Assembly: GCA_949752735.1 (NCBI GenBank)
Contig: OX457052.1
Coordinates: forward strand, 32,360,983 to 32,424,982
Length of the DNA stretch: 64,000 bases
Reading direction: 5' to 3'
DNA from: Lumbricus terrestris
Lineage: Eukaryota > Annelida > Clitellata > Crassiclitellata > Lumbricidae
Part shown: one piece after another, positions 1 to 11,428 of the stretch
How the letters are laid out: the number at the start of each line of letters is the position of its first letter
Position numbering within the stretch: position 1 is the first letter of the stretch
Program-made: the position numbers and the translations under genes
The notes under the pieces: model-generated
Databases searched by the model: none
The model's input: only the letters and a program-made list of their open reading frames with translations
What the model was told of the DNA's origin: nothing

Positions 1-107
1 TTCACATTCAGCTGCTCAAATGTTGGTAACTCTGGGAGTTGATCCGTAATCTCGAACAGAGACTCGAGATCGACGCAGTTCTTGAATCCACCACCCTTGA
101 CGATAAT
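1..107 (-). CDS. paralogue exon 4 (truncated by window edge)
   Basis: Acceptor is TTGTAG before base 107. It begins IIVKGGGFKNC, parallel to exon 4 of the neighbouring gene ([10 protein letters not shown]) but with one extra glycine. Confidence 0.85.
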   Translation of the reverse strand, partial: MIVKGGGFKNCVDLESLFEITDQLPELPTFEQLNV

Positions 108-3100
108 CTACAAGAAGTGATCTGAGCTGTGCGTACTTGTGCATAAGACGTCTGAAAACAGTAGAGTGCTATCATAGTTGATTTAGACTATTCATAGACT
201 CGAAGGCCTATCTATTTTATTACATTGCCTATTCTAGCATATCTTCCTTGTCATTGCCGTATCTATCTAACCATGCTTATTTGGAATTTGCTCACCATAA
301 TATATTATCTTGTCTTGCACTAATTTGCATTACCTCTCTGACCCCTTCTCAGGTTTACTCTAACATCGTATAAATCATTTCTTCACCGTTTTCTGATCTC
401 ATTTGATTTACCATAATTTACGCTAGTTTTACCCTATGCATTAAGGCAATGAATGCTAATCAATAGTCGGCTACTAATAACCGAACGTCTGACGAGTTTT
501 CAAATGTAGGTCTATCTAAATATGAAATTTGATATTAATATCTTTTTATCAGGAAACTATTCTGCGTCTACCACATCCATGCACCATGACTATTCTCACC
601 TTGCAAGGAATTTCTCCTATGATTTCCAAGGCGATGGGTGCTGTTTCTCGTGTCGTATACAGCACCGTTGCTCTGTAGTTGAGTAACAGATGCTTCAATT
701 CACCTGCAGTCTCACAAAATTGCGCACGTGGTCAAGTTCATTTATTAGCGCAATTCCCACATAAATTCCAATGGAATGTCATAAATTTATTCACTTTTAG
801 TTTCCTCTTAATTCTGAAAGTTAATTTAGAAAGATAAGTGACATTTGGAAGATATTGAGACTAATATGCACATAGGCCAAACATTTTAATTAAACAATTA
901 ATCAAAATTTAAGGACTTCGATGAAAATACACCATTTTCCTGCCAAAAATAGCCGATGACTTTTTTTGTCTAGCCTACTCTTTGTCTCTATCTTAGCAGA
1001 ATTTACCAATACACTACATGTATATCCTAACTCTACAGTACGATTCTCAAAATTTACGATGCCATTTATGAATATTTCTAAAATCTGGGGTATGAGCTTA
1101 AATGAGTTTGCGGAGGGGACGGTTCCGACCACAAACATTGGGGGACCGTACTGCTGCCCCCAAAAATCTTCACACATGCATCCAATCAGATTCATAGGAA
1201 AATAAGAAATATCACCGAGGCATGATAATCCGCCGACCTGCTCTTGAGAGGCAATCGAGTCCAGCTATCACTGCTCCAATGCGTAGAGCAGCTGCCGACA
1301 CAATGAGCCATTCGATGGAATTCGGAGAGAATATGCCAATGACGTCACCGGTCCTGCATCCAATTCTCAGCAGGTGTCGCGCCACGTTTTCGGATTTTCG
1401 CTGTAGTTGTTCATAGGTAATGCTCTGACCCGATGGCACATCTACCTGTTGATTTAAAAAACGATATCGTTAGTGGATTTGGTTCTATACTGTACGAAGA
1501 CTTATGTGTTACTTCAGTCACTCACTAAAGTTTACTGATTAAAATTTAAACAAATTACTTGATGAAGATCTACTATAACAATATTATTAAGCCTAATCGT
1601 TTTACAATTTCCAAATAATGAAACGTCATCATCATCATTCGTCGCCTACTCCATCAATGGGAGCGTTGCACAATGAGTTTACCAAATTTCTCCAGCGTGT
1701 CCGATCCTCAGCCACAGTAATGGCCATGTTCAAATCCATACCCAATAGCTCTTAAGTGCTGTAATATGCCGAGCAAATTTCTGTCCAGGGTAACGGCCTC
1801 TGTTGGCATCATAGACCCTGGTCAAATCGGATACATCCATCTTCATTTATCATCCCGAGCCACGTTGTTCTGGATCTTCCTCTAGGGCGCTTCCAGGAAG
1901 GTGGAGCCTGCGCCAGCAGTGCCTGTCTGGAGTCTGAGTCTGCTGGCATTGGAGCAACGTGCCCAAGCAGCCCCAGACGTCTCCGCCTAATAGTACAGCA
2001 TACTGTTGTTTGTCCTGTTCTGTTGTAGACATCCGAGTTGGTGATGAAGTCGGACCACTTGATGCCGCATAAGGTCCTCAAGCACTTAGTGCCAAAGGCA
2101 TCTAGGCGCAGCTGGTCCCTCCTACCGAATGACCATGTTTCAGAACCGTAGAGGAGAACTGACATGATATATGAGTTGAACAGTCGTATCTTGGTACTGA
2201 GACTGTTTTGAAACAAAATAATTAAACGTAGACTAATAAAATTAATAAGAACAGGCCTAACTTTCCGAAATTGTTACATTTACTAAGTAATCAAAACTTA
2301 TTACTTCTTAAAATAAAAAAATCGACTTAGGAACACTAATTTTAATAACTAGAGAACTCTACTCACCAATAAATAAATATTATAAATATATAAATAAATA
2401 ACTTCCTATTCGCCAGCGTTCTGGGTTCGTGGCAACCAGGGGCGAATATATAAATTTTCGAAAGTTGGGCAACACTTCCGGTAATCTTTGTCATAAAAAC
2501 ACTGATGACCATTTTTAGTCGTTTGGTAGAAATGTCTCTAAAATATACAAATTTTTCCTACCAAAATACAAAAGTAACACTGAGGACCTTTTTTAGTCAT
2601 CAGTTATCTGGTCGACGTAATCTCTGCAAGCAATATACTATGACCTCTTTGGTCGTCGTATCCTACTTTCTCTCCCACCACATTGATTTAATGCTTGTTA
2701 AAACCAAAATGGGGGCCACGTCCTATGCACTTTTGAAATGAGAGGTGGCATGGCCAGATTGGCCCCCGGATCCGCCCTTCTTTGGTATGGCGATGTTGTC
2801 AGGGTGTGAAGAATTTCCTCGAGAAACGTTTCAACTATTTTATTTAAAACCAAATTCAGTTCGCAACGACTAACTCTCTAGTCACCACCGCAACGACTAC
2901 AGTCACTCCCCTCAGTCGTTCCCTCGTACATCCATACAGCCTACACAGACACACAGACACACAGAAACACACACAGACACACACAGACACACACACATGC
3001 TCCTACATCCAGCCTAGGTCACGGTCCATCGATCACAAAAGGCCACTTCGGTATGCACTCTCTAATGCACCTAAATTAAGGACCCCTAGTCGGCCTATTC

Positions 3101-4768
3101 GCTACACAACCCAGTAGGCCTATTCGCCACACAGGGCCTCGCCCCAATTGACCTATTTACCTCCGAGAGCCTTACATTGGGTATCCAAGGACGTCGTCCG
3201 CTACGCTCTGCTGATAAGGAAGTCCTCTTAGTTCCGTTTGTACTGCTACCATGAAGAATCAAGCCCTTTCTGTGGTTGGCCCAGTGGTCTGGAATGGCCT
3301 TCCTTTTGAGCCTCGCATACACCCTGGGACCATGGGCGCCCGCAGAAATTTTTGCAGGGGAGGGCAAAATTTTTCGATGATCGCGGTTAAATGTTTTAGT
3401 AGCAAGAGCTTGAAAAACGCAAAGCTGGAAATTGAGAACACGAGTATGTTTTAATGGGGTTTCTTAATGCAAAATTTTCAGTTTCATTTGGTGTATCAGC
3501 TTTAATATAAAATAGTTTCTTTAGTGCGAAGAAATTTGTTAACAATCAAAAAGTAGATGTTAAAAGTGGGTTCCTGAAGCGGCGCTGTAATATTATAAGT
3601 CCATTGAATGAATGAATAAATTAAAGAAAAATAGGTGTCACTTTCAAGGTGCATTGTATTGTAATAGTAATTTATAAACAGATTAATCACTCGAAAGCCA
3701 ATCGCAGGGCTAAAGAGTCAGAATGCTGTTCAAATGGTAGTTAGAATAGGTACGAATCCGGTAGCCAAAGCAATAGCTGATACTGGGGGTGTCGTTAAGA
3801 AAGGTGGATGATCCGAGGATCAGATGAGTCGAGGGCAGTATCAGTTCTTTTGAGCAGTTTTGGGTGGAACTGCCAATAGGTTATAACCAAAGCCCTTTAT
3901 CCAAGGTTCTCTACATGCAGTTTGACCTCCCCTCCCTATAGATTCTGAACTGGCAGCATGCAAAATGGACAAACTGCAGCCTGGTTTTTAGCAGACTTGA
4001 TTTATATAATACTGGTGAATAAGCAGATCTCCCTGACTTAGGGTCTAATTGAATTCGGTGCACTGTTGAGAAATTTCAAATGTTGGCATTGGTATTGATA
4101 CTTAATTTTGTGCAGTTGTGAAAGGTTGCATGACAGCGAGATTCAAGAAGGCCAAAGTCGATAGGCCTACAATTTGCATGGGTGCCCGCCGGAGGGTTAA
4201 AAGCCAATGGTCATTGTTCCAGGCTCCAGCTTTTGGCAAGATGTTGATAATGCAAGGCAGAAAATTAAGAGCATGTTTATTTCTACAGAGATTTCTAAAC
4301 ATAGATTTCTGACTTTCAATGTATGTATCGTTCGTGTAATTAGTGCTTTAATGTGAAGAAATTTGTTAAAAACACAAAAGTAGTAATTAGAAAAACATAT
4401 GTCAATTTTCCAGGGGGCAAGTGCCCCCCTTGCCCCTATGTGCGGGCGCCCATGCCTGGGACTCTACCAGGATCCTTTCTTACTGAACTTAAAACTTTAT
4501 TTTTGGGCGCGCTGGAGTCGGGAGCGCCTCTGAGTAGTTTTTCTTGAATTGGCACTACATAAATTTCCGAATGAATGAATGAATAATAAGACTTATTAGA
4601 TTGACTTTTGTAATTAATTGAATTTATCAGCTGATAACCTGTACTAACTAGAGCGACCGACTTGGAATGCAGGCGGAAGCTTTCGAAAAGCGTCCATCCG
4701 AAATATTTTTCTGACACCCTCTCCTCATTCGGGTCGAACGGACAAAAGACAACGTTGCAATCACCCAT
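1..4768 (-). CDS. 4CL/luciferase-like acyl-CoA synthetase, tandem paralogue (partial, 3' part off window)
   Basis: Joined minus-strand coding exons are 4768..4649, 1445..1238, 703..600 and 107..1 (cut by the window edge). They read in one frame through consensus-like GT/AG junctions with phases 0, 1 and 0. The start is ATG at 4768; a TTTTTTCCAG acceptor just upstream suggests a 5' UTR exon. Exon 1 gives about 40 residues containing GWTLFESFRLHSKSVAL. Exon 2 gives the adenylate-forming N-domain (VDVPSGQSITYEQL, then IFSPNSIEW and RIGAVIAG). Exon 3 ends EIIGEIPCK. Exon 4 reads through [19 protein letters not shown] towards the AMP-binding P-loop, which lies outside the window. Exons 2 and 3 have exactly the lengths (208 and 104 nt) of the complete gene at 16050..32258, so the two are tandem duplicates. 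The predicted role is ATP-dependent CoA ligation of a carboxylic acid; the substrate is unknown. Confidence 0.85.
600..703 (-). CDS. paralogue exon 3
   Basis: 104 nt. Acceptor CTGCAG, donor AAG/gtgaga. Its first two bases complete the Gly codon left open by exon 2, giving GELKHLLLNYR and then PIALEIIGEIPCK. Confidence 0.85.
1238..1445 (-). CDS. paralogue exon 2 (N-domain of AMP-binding enzyme)
   Basis: 208 nt. Begins VDVPSGQSITYEQLQRKSE and ends LDCLSRAG with donor GCAG/gtcggc. Most residues match exon 2 of the complete gene. Confidence 0.9.
1623..2220 (-). mobile_element. LINE reverse-transcriptase C-terminal fragment
   Basis: A minus-strand reading contains SVLLYGSETW, then LRTLCGIKWSDF, then RRRLGLLGHV and GRSRTTW. 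This is the C-terminal region of non-LTR endonuclease/reverse-transcriptase proteins. It ends towards a short (ATG)n tail at about 1626..1640. It is 5'-truncated and broken, and lies in intron 1-2 sequence of the left synthetase gene. Confidence 0.75.
2936..2999. repeat. (CACAGACA)n microsatellite
   Basis: Imperfect repeats of ACACAGAC. No coding content is seen in the surrounding 2250..3090 stretch. Confidence 0.85.
3100..4600 (+). mobile_element. LINE 3' end split by a hAT-type element
   Basis: The plus strand reads VVGPVVWNGLPFEP up to 3330 and resumes after 4462 with SFLTELKTLFLGALESGAPL, the usual C-terminus of CR1/L2-like reverse transcriptases. A GAATGAAT-type tail follows at about 4569..4586. 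The split is made by the element at 3331..4454. Confidence 0.75.
3331..4454. mobile_element. hAT-type non-autonomous element, copy 1
   Basis: Starts CATGGGCGCCCGCAG and ends TGCGGGCGCCCATG, so the ends are inverted repeats. It is flanked by the perfect 8-bp duplication CCTGGGAC (3323..3330 and 4455..4462). Length is 1124 bp with no transposase seen. It is homologous along its length to the element at 5094..6228. Subterminal sequence is rich in GGGCAAAATTTTT and GGGGGCAAGTGCCCCC. Confidence 0.9.
4649..4768 (-). CDS. paralogue exon 1 with start codon
   Basis: 120 nt, 40 codons, starting MGDCNVVFCPFDPNEE. The donor CTA/gttagt is phase 0. It aligns in register with the first exon of the complete gene (CPFDPNEE versus CPYCPNGE), and joining it to exon 2 gives the family-typical ALVDVPSGQSITYEQL. 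Confidence 0.75.
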
Positions 4769-5093
4769 TAGGTTTTCTTCTGGAAAAAACACTTTTCTTT
4801 TTAAAAATCGATATGAAAACCACTGGACAACGGTGAGAACAGACTGAGATTTTTCAGGAGAGTTAGAAAGTTTCAACTCGACAGTTTTTAGAGTTCTCTT
4901 TGCACAGGCCAACTTCCCAGTGGATCATCGTATACTATAGTCTGACTTCCAGTTTTATTTTCAACAGTTCTCACATTGGGTGAGACCAAATAACCCGCGT
5001 GGACGCGTGAGACCAATGTCAATTCTGAATATCCATGCTATAGACCTGAAACTCAAACCTTTCGCCTCTGGGTTCCTGTAACTCAGTGACTAA

Positions 5094-6228
5094 CATGGGC
5101 GCCCGCAGACATTTTTTCAGAGGGGGCTAAAATTTTTACGCTAGTCACGATTAAATTGTTTAGTAGCAAGAGCTTGAAAATGCAATGCTGCATGGAAATT
5201 AGGAATACGGGTATTTTTCAAAGAGGTTTCTTATGCAAATTTCTCATTTTCATTTTGTGTATAATTTTTAACACGAATAGTTTTCTTAGAAATTTTTAAA
5301 AAATCAAAAAGCAGATCTATGTTGAAAAGTAGTTTCCTAAAGGTGCGCTATATAAGTCCATAGAATGAACGAATGACTAAATGAATGAAAAAGGTGTCAG
5401 TTTTCAAGAGGCAATTGCTCCTCTAGCTGCTTCTAAAGCGTCACTCGAAAGCCAGTCGCAGGGCACCAGCAGTTTCATATGTTTTGCATCGAGTCAGAAG
5501 CCTATTCCAAAGAGTAGTCAGAAAGAGGTCCGAGTCTGGTAGCCAGAGGGTCAGAGTAGCTGCTAATGCGGGTGTCTTTTAGTAAAGTGGAGGATCTGAG
5601 GATCAGATGAGTGTGGGTATCAATTCTATTGAACAGATCTCTTTGTCAGTTTTGGGTGTTAATCCTGAGGCGTGATAACCAGAGCCAAGTTTATCTACAG
5701 TTTGACCTCCCTGGATTCTGTACTGGCAGCTTGCAAAAATGGACAAAATGGAGCCTGGTTTATAGCAGACCTGGTTTATATAATTACAATGCTGGTGAAT
5801 AAGCAGATCTCCCTGATGAAATTTCAGTGTACTTTGAGAAATTTTCAAATTTTTGCATCAGTTTTTAATTTTTTTGCAGTTGTGATTAATTGCATTACAG
5901 CTGGATTCCCCTTAAGTAGGTCATAATCAACAGGTCTGCTGTTTGCGTGGGTGCCCGCAGGAAGGCTGAAAGCCAATGGTCATTGTTACATTGTTACAGT
6001 TTTTAGAAAGAGCTTGAACATGCAAGGCAGAAAGTTATAAGAGCATGTTTATTTCTATAGAGATATCTAAACGTAGACTTCTGACTTTCACTGTCTGTAT
6101 CATTCGTATCATTGGTGCATTAATGCAAAGAAATTTGTTAAAAACCCAAAAGTAGTAGTTAAAAAACATAAGTTTCAATTTACCAGGGGGGCAAGTGCCC
6201 CCCTTGCCCCTATGTGCGGGCGCCCATG
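5094..6228. mobile_element. hAT-type non-autonomous element, copy 2
   Basis: Same inverted ends as the copy at 3331 (CATGGGCGCCCGCAG, TGCGGGCGCCCATG), 1135 bp, with perfect 8-bp duplication GTGACTAA at 5086..5093 and 6229..6236. The interior includes a stretch resembling the local L2-like LINE 3' end (GGATCAGATGAG), shared with copy 1. Confidence 0.9.
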
Positions 6229-6236
6229 GTGACTAA

Positions 6237-7287
6237 TGAACCTAATCGTAATCGTAATCGTAATCTCCAAACTTCTAAAGCTCAACTCGAAATCCAAGCG
6301 CGGGGCACCAGCTTATTCAAGAACGCTGCGTCGATTCAAAGGGGTTGTCCGTAAGATTAGTCCAAAGGTGGTCTGGGTCGTGTTACCATAGGACCAGAGG
6401 AGACGGAACATCTACTGAGGTGGATTTCGTATGAGCCGGGAATTCGAAGGTGGAGGATCAGATGAGCAGTGTTTAATCTAGTCCCCCTCCTCTGGGGGGG
6501 AATTGAGGTTTCTGGGGGGGAGACAATTGAGCGTCCTTCGGACGCTCGTGAGGCGCGTAGCGCTGAGACCGGAAGGGGGAGGGGTGTGGGGAGGGGATGT
6601 ACCCCTCCCCATCAGAAACTTTTTGAATTTCCACACTGCAATGGCAGCATTTTAAGGGGTCATCTTAACAAAATAGCTGTACTTTTTCAATGGGCCATTA
6701 GAAAATTTTTGAATTTTCACATTGCAATGGCAGCATTTTAAGGGGTCATCATAACAAAATAGCTGTACTTTTTCAGTGACCCATTAGAAAATTTTTGAAT
6801 TTCCACATGGCAATGACAGCATTTTAAGGGGTCATCTTCACAAAATAGCTGTACTTTTTCAATGACCCATCAGAAACTTTTTGAATTTCCAGATTGCAAT
6901 GGCTGCATTTTAAGGTGTCATCTTAACAAAATAGCTGTACTTTTTCAGTGACCCAATAGAAACTTTTAGAATTTCAACATTGCAATAGCAGCCATTTAAA
7001 TTGTCATCTTAACAAAATAGCTGTACTTTTTCAGTGACCCATTAGAACATTTTTGAATTTCCACATTGCAATGGCAACATTTTAAGAGGTCATCTAAACG
7101 AAATAGCTGTACTTTTTCAGTGGGCCATGATTTTTTTTTCAATTTCCACATTGCAATGGCAGAATTTTAAGGGGTCATCTTAACAAAATAGCTGTACTTT
7201 TTCAGTGACCCATTATAAAATTTTTGAATTTCCAGATTGCAATGTTCTTGAAAAGGAGTGTTTTCAATCTCGAATGAAAAGCCCGAG
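6237..7287 (-). mobile_element. L2-like LINE 3' fragment, interrupted
   Basis: Minus-strand LINE 3' end with an (ATTACG)n tail at about 6243..6266. Similarity to the copy at 7290..8432 runs to about 6466 (GGAGGATCAGATGAG), stops, and resumes at about 7246 (CTTGAAAAGGAGTGTTTT, then GAAAAGCCCGAGGT). The 0.78-kb gap is the repeat element described separately. Confidence 0.75.
6467..7245. repeat. 86-bp tandem repeat element with GC-rich header
   Basis: About 7.5 units of 86 bp run from 6603 to 7245. The word TAGCTGTACTTTTTCA recurs at 6674, 6760, 6846, 6932, 7018, 7104 and 7189. Units are preceded by a G/C-rich header (6476..6610) with a GAGCGTCC-TTC-GGACGCTC hairpin and CCCCTCC-rich text. It sits inside a LINE copy, so the header and repeats probably moved as one unit. 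Class is unknown. Confidence 0.85.
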
Positions 7288-8432
7288 GTATGAATCGTAA
7301 TCGTAATCGTAATCGTAAACTCGAAATTTCTAAAGCGCCACTCGAAAGCCAAGCGCGGGGCACCAGCTTATTCACGAGCGCTGCGTTGAGTTAGAAGGGT
7401 TGTCCGTGAGAGTAGTCCGTGGTGGTCCGGGTCGAGTTACCATAAGATCAGGATCAAATGCGTTGAGTTAGAAGGGTTGTCCGTGAGAGTAGTCCGTGGT
7501 GGTCAGGGTCGAAATTCCATAGGATCAGAGGGGCGGAACAGCTATTAAGGCGGGTGTCGTTTGGGCCGGGAATTGGAAGGTGGAGGATCAGATGAGACAG
7601 GGTAAGAGTTCGTGAAAAGGAGTGTCTTAAGTTTTGAATGAAAAGCCCGAGGTGTGATGGATAGAGGAGCCTGAGGAAGGTGATGGTGTGTGATTAGTAA
7701 TGATGGCGGATGGACTGAAAAGGATCGGAATTCAGGAGGCAGTTCATTCCAAAGGCGTGGTGCTGAGATGGATATGGCTCGGTTGGAGAACTTGAGATGA
7801 CTTGTGACCGGCGGCCGAGAAAGTGTAAGGCAGGCGGATGATCGGGTAGAACGGGTAGGTTGGATGGTGAAGAGTTCGCGAAGATAACTTGGCTGAGAGC
7901 ATTGCAAGGAGTTGTAGGTTAAGGAGAGAACTTTGAAGTGGATTCGCTCTGGGATTTTCAACCAGTGAAGTGATTTGAGGATGGGGGTGATGTGATGATG
8001 TCTGGGTGTTCTGGTGACGGCTCTAGCTAGAGAATTTTGAATGAGTTGGAGGCGCTTAAGTTGTGAGGAGTCAAGGCTTAAGAACAGAGAGTTGCAATAG
8101 TCAAGTTTTGAGTGGACGATGGACGTCGCAATGGTAGAGGCAGTTTTGAAATCGAGCATGGGTCGGATGCGACGGAGGTCCCGGATGTGCATGAAGCAGG
8201 AACGCGATAGATTAGAGATGTGGTTAGAGAAGGAGAGGTGTGAATCAAACATTACACCAAGATTGCGGACAGGAGCATCAGAAGTAAAGGTAAGAGATGA
8301 AGAGTTAGTCGATAGGTGTATTGAAGGGTCTGGGATTTTCTTGATTTGGTCAGGAAGTCCAAGAATGATGAACTCTGTTTTGGAGGGGTTGAGGCAGAGG
8401 AGGTTGGAAGACATCCATTTAGAGATTAGATC
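7288..8432 (-). mobile_element. L2/CR1-like LINE fragment with reverse-transcriptase C-terminus
   Basis: The minus strand encodes an open stretch of about 300 codons. It reads LISKWMSSNLLCLNPSKTEF, then RNLGVMFDSHLSF, KLDYCNSLF, LQLIQNSLARAV, LHWLKIPERI and APRLWNELPPEFR, the order typical of CR1/L2 reverse transcriptases after the catalytic centre. The 3' UTR ends with an (ATTACG)n tail at about 7289..7317. It is 5'-truncated, and sequence above about 8432 is not recognised as LINE. Confidence 0.85.
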
Positions 8433-8917
8433 GTATGATGGATAGAGGAACCTACAGAAGATGATATCGCGTGAACCTAAAGATCGGGCAACAGGGTTAA
8501 AGAAAGAACACAAACAGGACGATCACATGGCCAGCAGTTGTAGACGAAAAGACGTGGCAATGCTGTCCCAAAAAGTCCCAAACTCACCGTCCCGTAGAGC
8601 TAGTCAGGAGTCATATCCACGTACAAATACCTATTTTCTTACTTCCTGCTGGGTAATTTCAAGCTATTGCTACCAGAAGCTTACCCGTGTTTTGCCCCTC
8701 CTTCAAAAAACAGACAGGGGCTCGTGTGCACCAACCAGCGATGCATGTCTTGATGTATGCATATAGTTGTATACCCAGTTCTGTGATAACCGAAGCATTT
8801 GCATTTGAATGGTTGGTGTTTCAACTCATACATATATTTATAGCATAGGCCTAAGTACTCTAGCTTAACTATACTACTTGCATTACCGCAATCGTTATAT
8901 CCAAATCTACATGTATA

Positions 8918-9215
8918 CGGCGTCACTCGAAATCCAGGCGCAGGGCACCAGCTTATTCACGAGCTCTGTGCCAGAAGGGTTGTCCAAAAGAGTAGTAGTC
9001 TGCTTTCGAAGAAATCAGAGGTGGCAGAGTTGCTGCTGAGTTGGGTGGCGTTTAGCACGAGAAGTGGAAGGTGGAAGATCAGGTGAGCCAGGGTAAAAGC
9101 GCCTATAAAGGGGTCAGACTTTGGCTTCGAATGGAAAGTCCGAGAATTGATGGATTGAGTGGCCCGAGGAAGGTGATGGTGAGTGACCGGAAAGGATGAA
9201 GTAACGGAAAGGAAC
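8918..9215 (-). mobile_element. L2-like LINE 3' end fragment
   Basis: Third local copy of the same family: the minus strand reads VTHHHLPRATQSI and RTFHSKPK, against ITHHHLPQAPLSI and RAFHSKLK in the 7288..8432 copy. It also shares the CACCAGCTTATTCACGAG block near 8950. Confidence 0.75.
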
Positions 9216-9295
9216 ATGCATGTAGTCCTCAGGGCTTTTCAAAGGAATTTTTAGAACTGCACGACCAGTCATTTATAATCAAGTGTCCTCTGGCC

Positions 9296-9585
9296 CAATG
9301 GCGGCGCTAAGGGGGCTGGGGGTCTAAGCCCCCCTACAAGAGGCTCAGCCCCCTAAAAAAGGGCCATCCGAATTTTTTACATTGAAATATCCACGATTTT
9401 CGGATTTCGGCTGGCGACTTAATAAAAAAAGGTTGTCAGAAATTTTGGCGGCGAAAATGGAAAATTATCATGAGATTTCGGTCGATGACTAAAAAAAAGG
9501 TCGTCAGAAATTTCGGCGGCGAAAATGTAACATTTTCGCCGCGAGGCTTCAGCCCCCCGAAACTGAAATCCTGGCGCCGCCACTG
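9296..9585. mobile_element. hAT-type MITE (CAGTGGCGGCGC ends)
   Basis: Starts CAATGGCGGCGC and ends GCGCCGCCACTG. Flanks CTCTGGCC (9288..9295) and CTTTGGCC (9586..9593) match at 7 of 8. Length is 290 bp, with no ORF of interest. A related copy is at 18182..18483. The stretch 9594..10350 holds no recognisable gene, only a one-sided hAT-like end (GAGAACCGCTGAG) near 10140. Confidence 0.75.
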
Positions 9586-10348
9586 CTTTGGCCCAAAATT
9601 TTAAGACACTCTTTTTTTCGATTGAAAGGTACCAAGTTCCCTGCTGTAAAACCCGAGTACTTTGTAGTAATTTGAACGTTCACAGTTTTTCGTTGACTTC
9701 CAGTCAGTTTCTAGCAAACTTTGATTCGTGGAATTTACCAACATCGGAATTGAACCAAATCATTGAAGTGACTATTAAAAATGGCATTAGGCCTACATTG
9801 AAGATGTACGTTGCATCCATGGAAGAGTTAGCTTGATGCATGAGTGTCTCGAGCAGATAAGCTGCGCTCGAATATGCATAGGCCTACCCAAATCTTACAT
9901 TAAAATAAAATACAGTTTTTTTCTAATGAATTTCTTACAATCTTATATGAAATATAAAATTTGTACTACAGGAGTGCAGGGGCATATCTATGCTATAGCA
10001 TAGCATAGGCTACATGTAGGCCTACTATTATAATTTATAGGATTATATAGTCACACAGTCACGATAATGCGCCAAATTTTGGTGGGAGACCGTGACCGGG
10101 ACCAAAGCTTAAAAAGGGGTCCGTGGGTGTGCAAAGATTGAGAACCGCTGAGTTAGAAGACGACAAAATCTAAAAGACATATGAGCGATCTCCTACCTCT
10201 ATTCAGCGTATGTCACATTCGCTAGCAAGTTAGTTATGAAGTTTGCCCGTTTTTTGCAATTTCAAGTGACTCATGTCACGTCATAACGCCGTAGCCGTTT
10301 CGCGACGGTTGGCTACACGAATGGCTTGTCATTATATAGTAACATAAT

Positions 10349-10351
<3 letters not shown>

Positions 10352-10390
<39 letters not shown>
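10352..10390. repeat. (TA)n microsatellite
   Basis: About 19 TA units. Confidence 0.95.
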
Positions 10391-10391
<1 letters not shown>

Positions 10392-10861
10392 CCCAAGGTC
10401 TTTTCATTGTCCTTATGTAGCATATGTCCCACTTGAATGGGCCTATGCTCGACAACGTTTCGATTTCTTACCTTTCAAGGCCTTGGCTATGGGTATTTTG
10501 GGTGTTTGAACGCATCCTGAAATGAAGTAATGCTACCACAAAAATAATACAACACAATCATGATGCAAAAACTAAGGACATTTCATTTTGAAGCTATTAT
10601 GTATGTGTGAAATTTTACAATAGCCTAGAACACAGTGGCGTAATAACTATATAACGTTGGTGGACAAAGTCCACGGACCACCGAGGCTAAAGGGTCTCCA
10701 GGCGTTCTAACTAAAAAACTCACGTAGACCTACTTTTCCATTTATATAGTTTCAGACTGCAATCTACTGTCTGAACTGTCGCCTGTATAGATGTACAGAT
10801 GTTTCAAGATCATGATGCACATGATACGCTTTGTTTCGCCCCCATTCAATTCAATTCACTT

Positions 10862-11105
10862 TTATTGCTGAGGGATCCTCAGTGGCCAAGTGGGTTAGCA
10901 GCCCGCTCGCCGCGCCGGCGGCCCGGGTTCGATTCCCGGTCGGTCGGTTTATCAGAGATTAATTTCTCGGATCTTTACTGCGGGTGGCTCGGTCGCAATA
11001 TAAACGTGGAGTAGCGGTGGTGAAGGATCTCACCCTCAGGGTCGAAGCCATAACACAGCCGCTATATAAATATGCGATTACATTTACATTTACATTTATT
11101 GCAAC
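10862..11105 (+). mobile_element. tRNA-derived SINE
   Basis: The head resembles a tRNA with pol III boxes: CAGTGGCCAAGTGGG (A-box region) and GGGTTCGATTCCC (B box). An unrelated body follows, then a 3' end CGCTATATAAA with an (ATTTAC)n tail. No acceptor-stem pairing is seen, so it is not a working tRNA gene. Confidence 0.75.
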
Positions 11106-11205
11106 CAGAAAACAACCTGATCGCAAAAGTAGAAAATATGCATGCATTGGCTACAAAGAGGGCCTAAAGGGATGGACATTGAACATCCGCTAAGGGTCAC
11201 CCAAG

Positions 11206-11428
11206 CAAGGCCGTAGCCAGGATTTGATTTGGGGGTGTTTCACTCACCAAATTTCTTTCCTTAAAAGATGACCATTTTAAAGTCATCTGGCATATTTCGG
11301 GGGGTGTTTTCATGGTTTTATTTCATGGATTTTACATTATGTGCTCGTAAATGCATTATATTATTTTTCACATTTTCCATTTCCGGGGGTGTTCAAACGC
11401 CCAAAACACGCTCCTAGCTACAGGCCTG
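11206..11428. mobile_element. hAT-type MITE (CAAGGCCGTAGCCAGG ends)
   Basis: 223 bp, with imperfect inverted ends CAAGGCCGTAGC and GCTACAGGCCTG. Perfect 8-bp duplication CACCCAAG at 11198..11205 and 11429..11436. Confidence 0.8.

Noticed and set aside
4436..4912. 158-codon ORF as a stand-alone gene
   Set aside because: Only 4649..4768 is supported as a coding exon. The rest reads through intron, LINE and probable 5' UTR.
6467..7245. Helitron call for the 86-bp repeat element
   Set aside because: One edge offers CTAG and a nearby hairpin on the minus strand, but the other edge lacks a TC start; the evidence is too weak to name it.
10862..10945. Functional tRNA gene
   Set aside because: A and B boxes are present but the acceptor stem does not pair, and a SINE body and tail follow.
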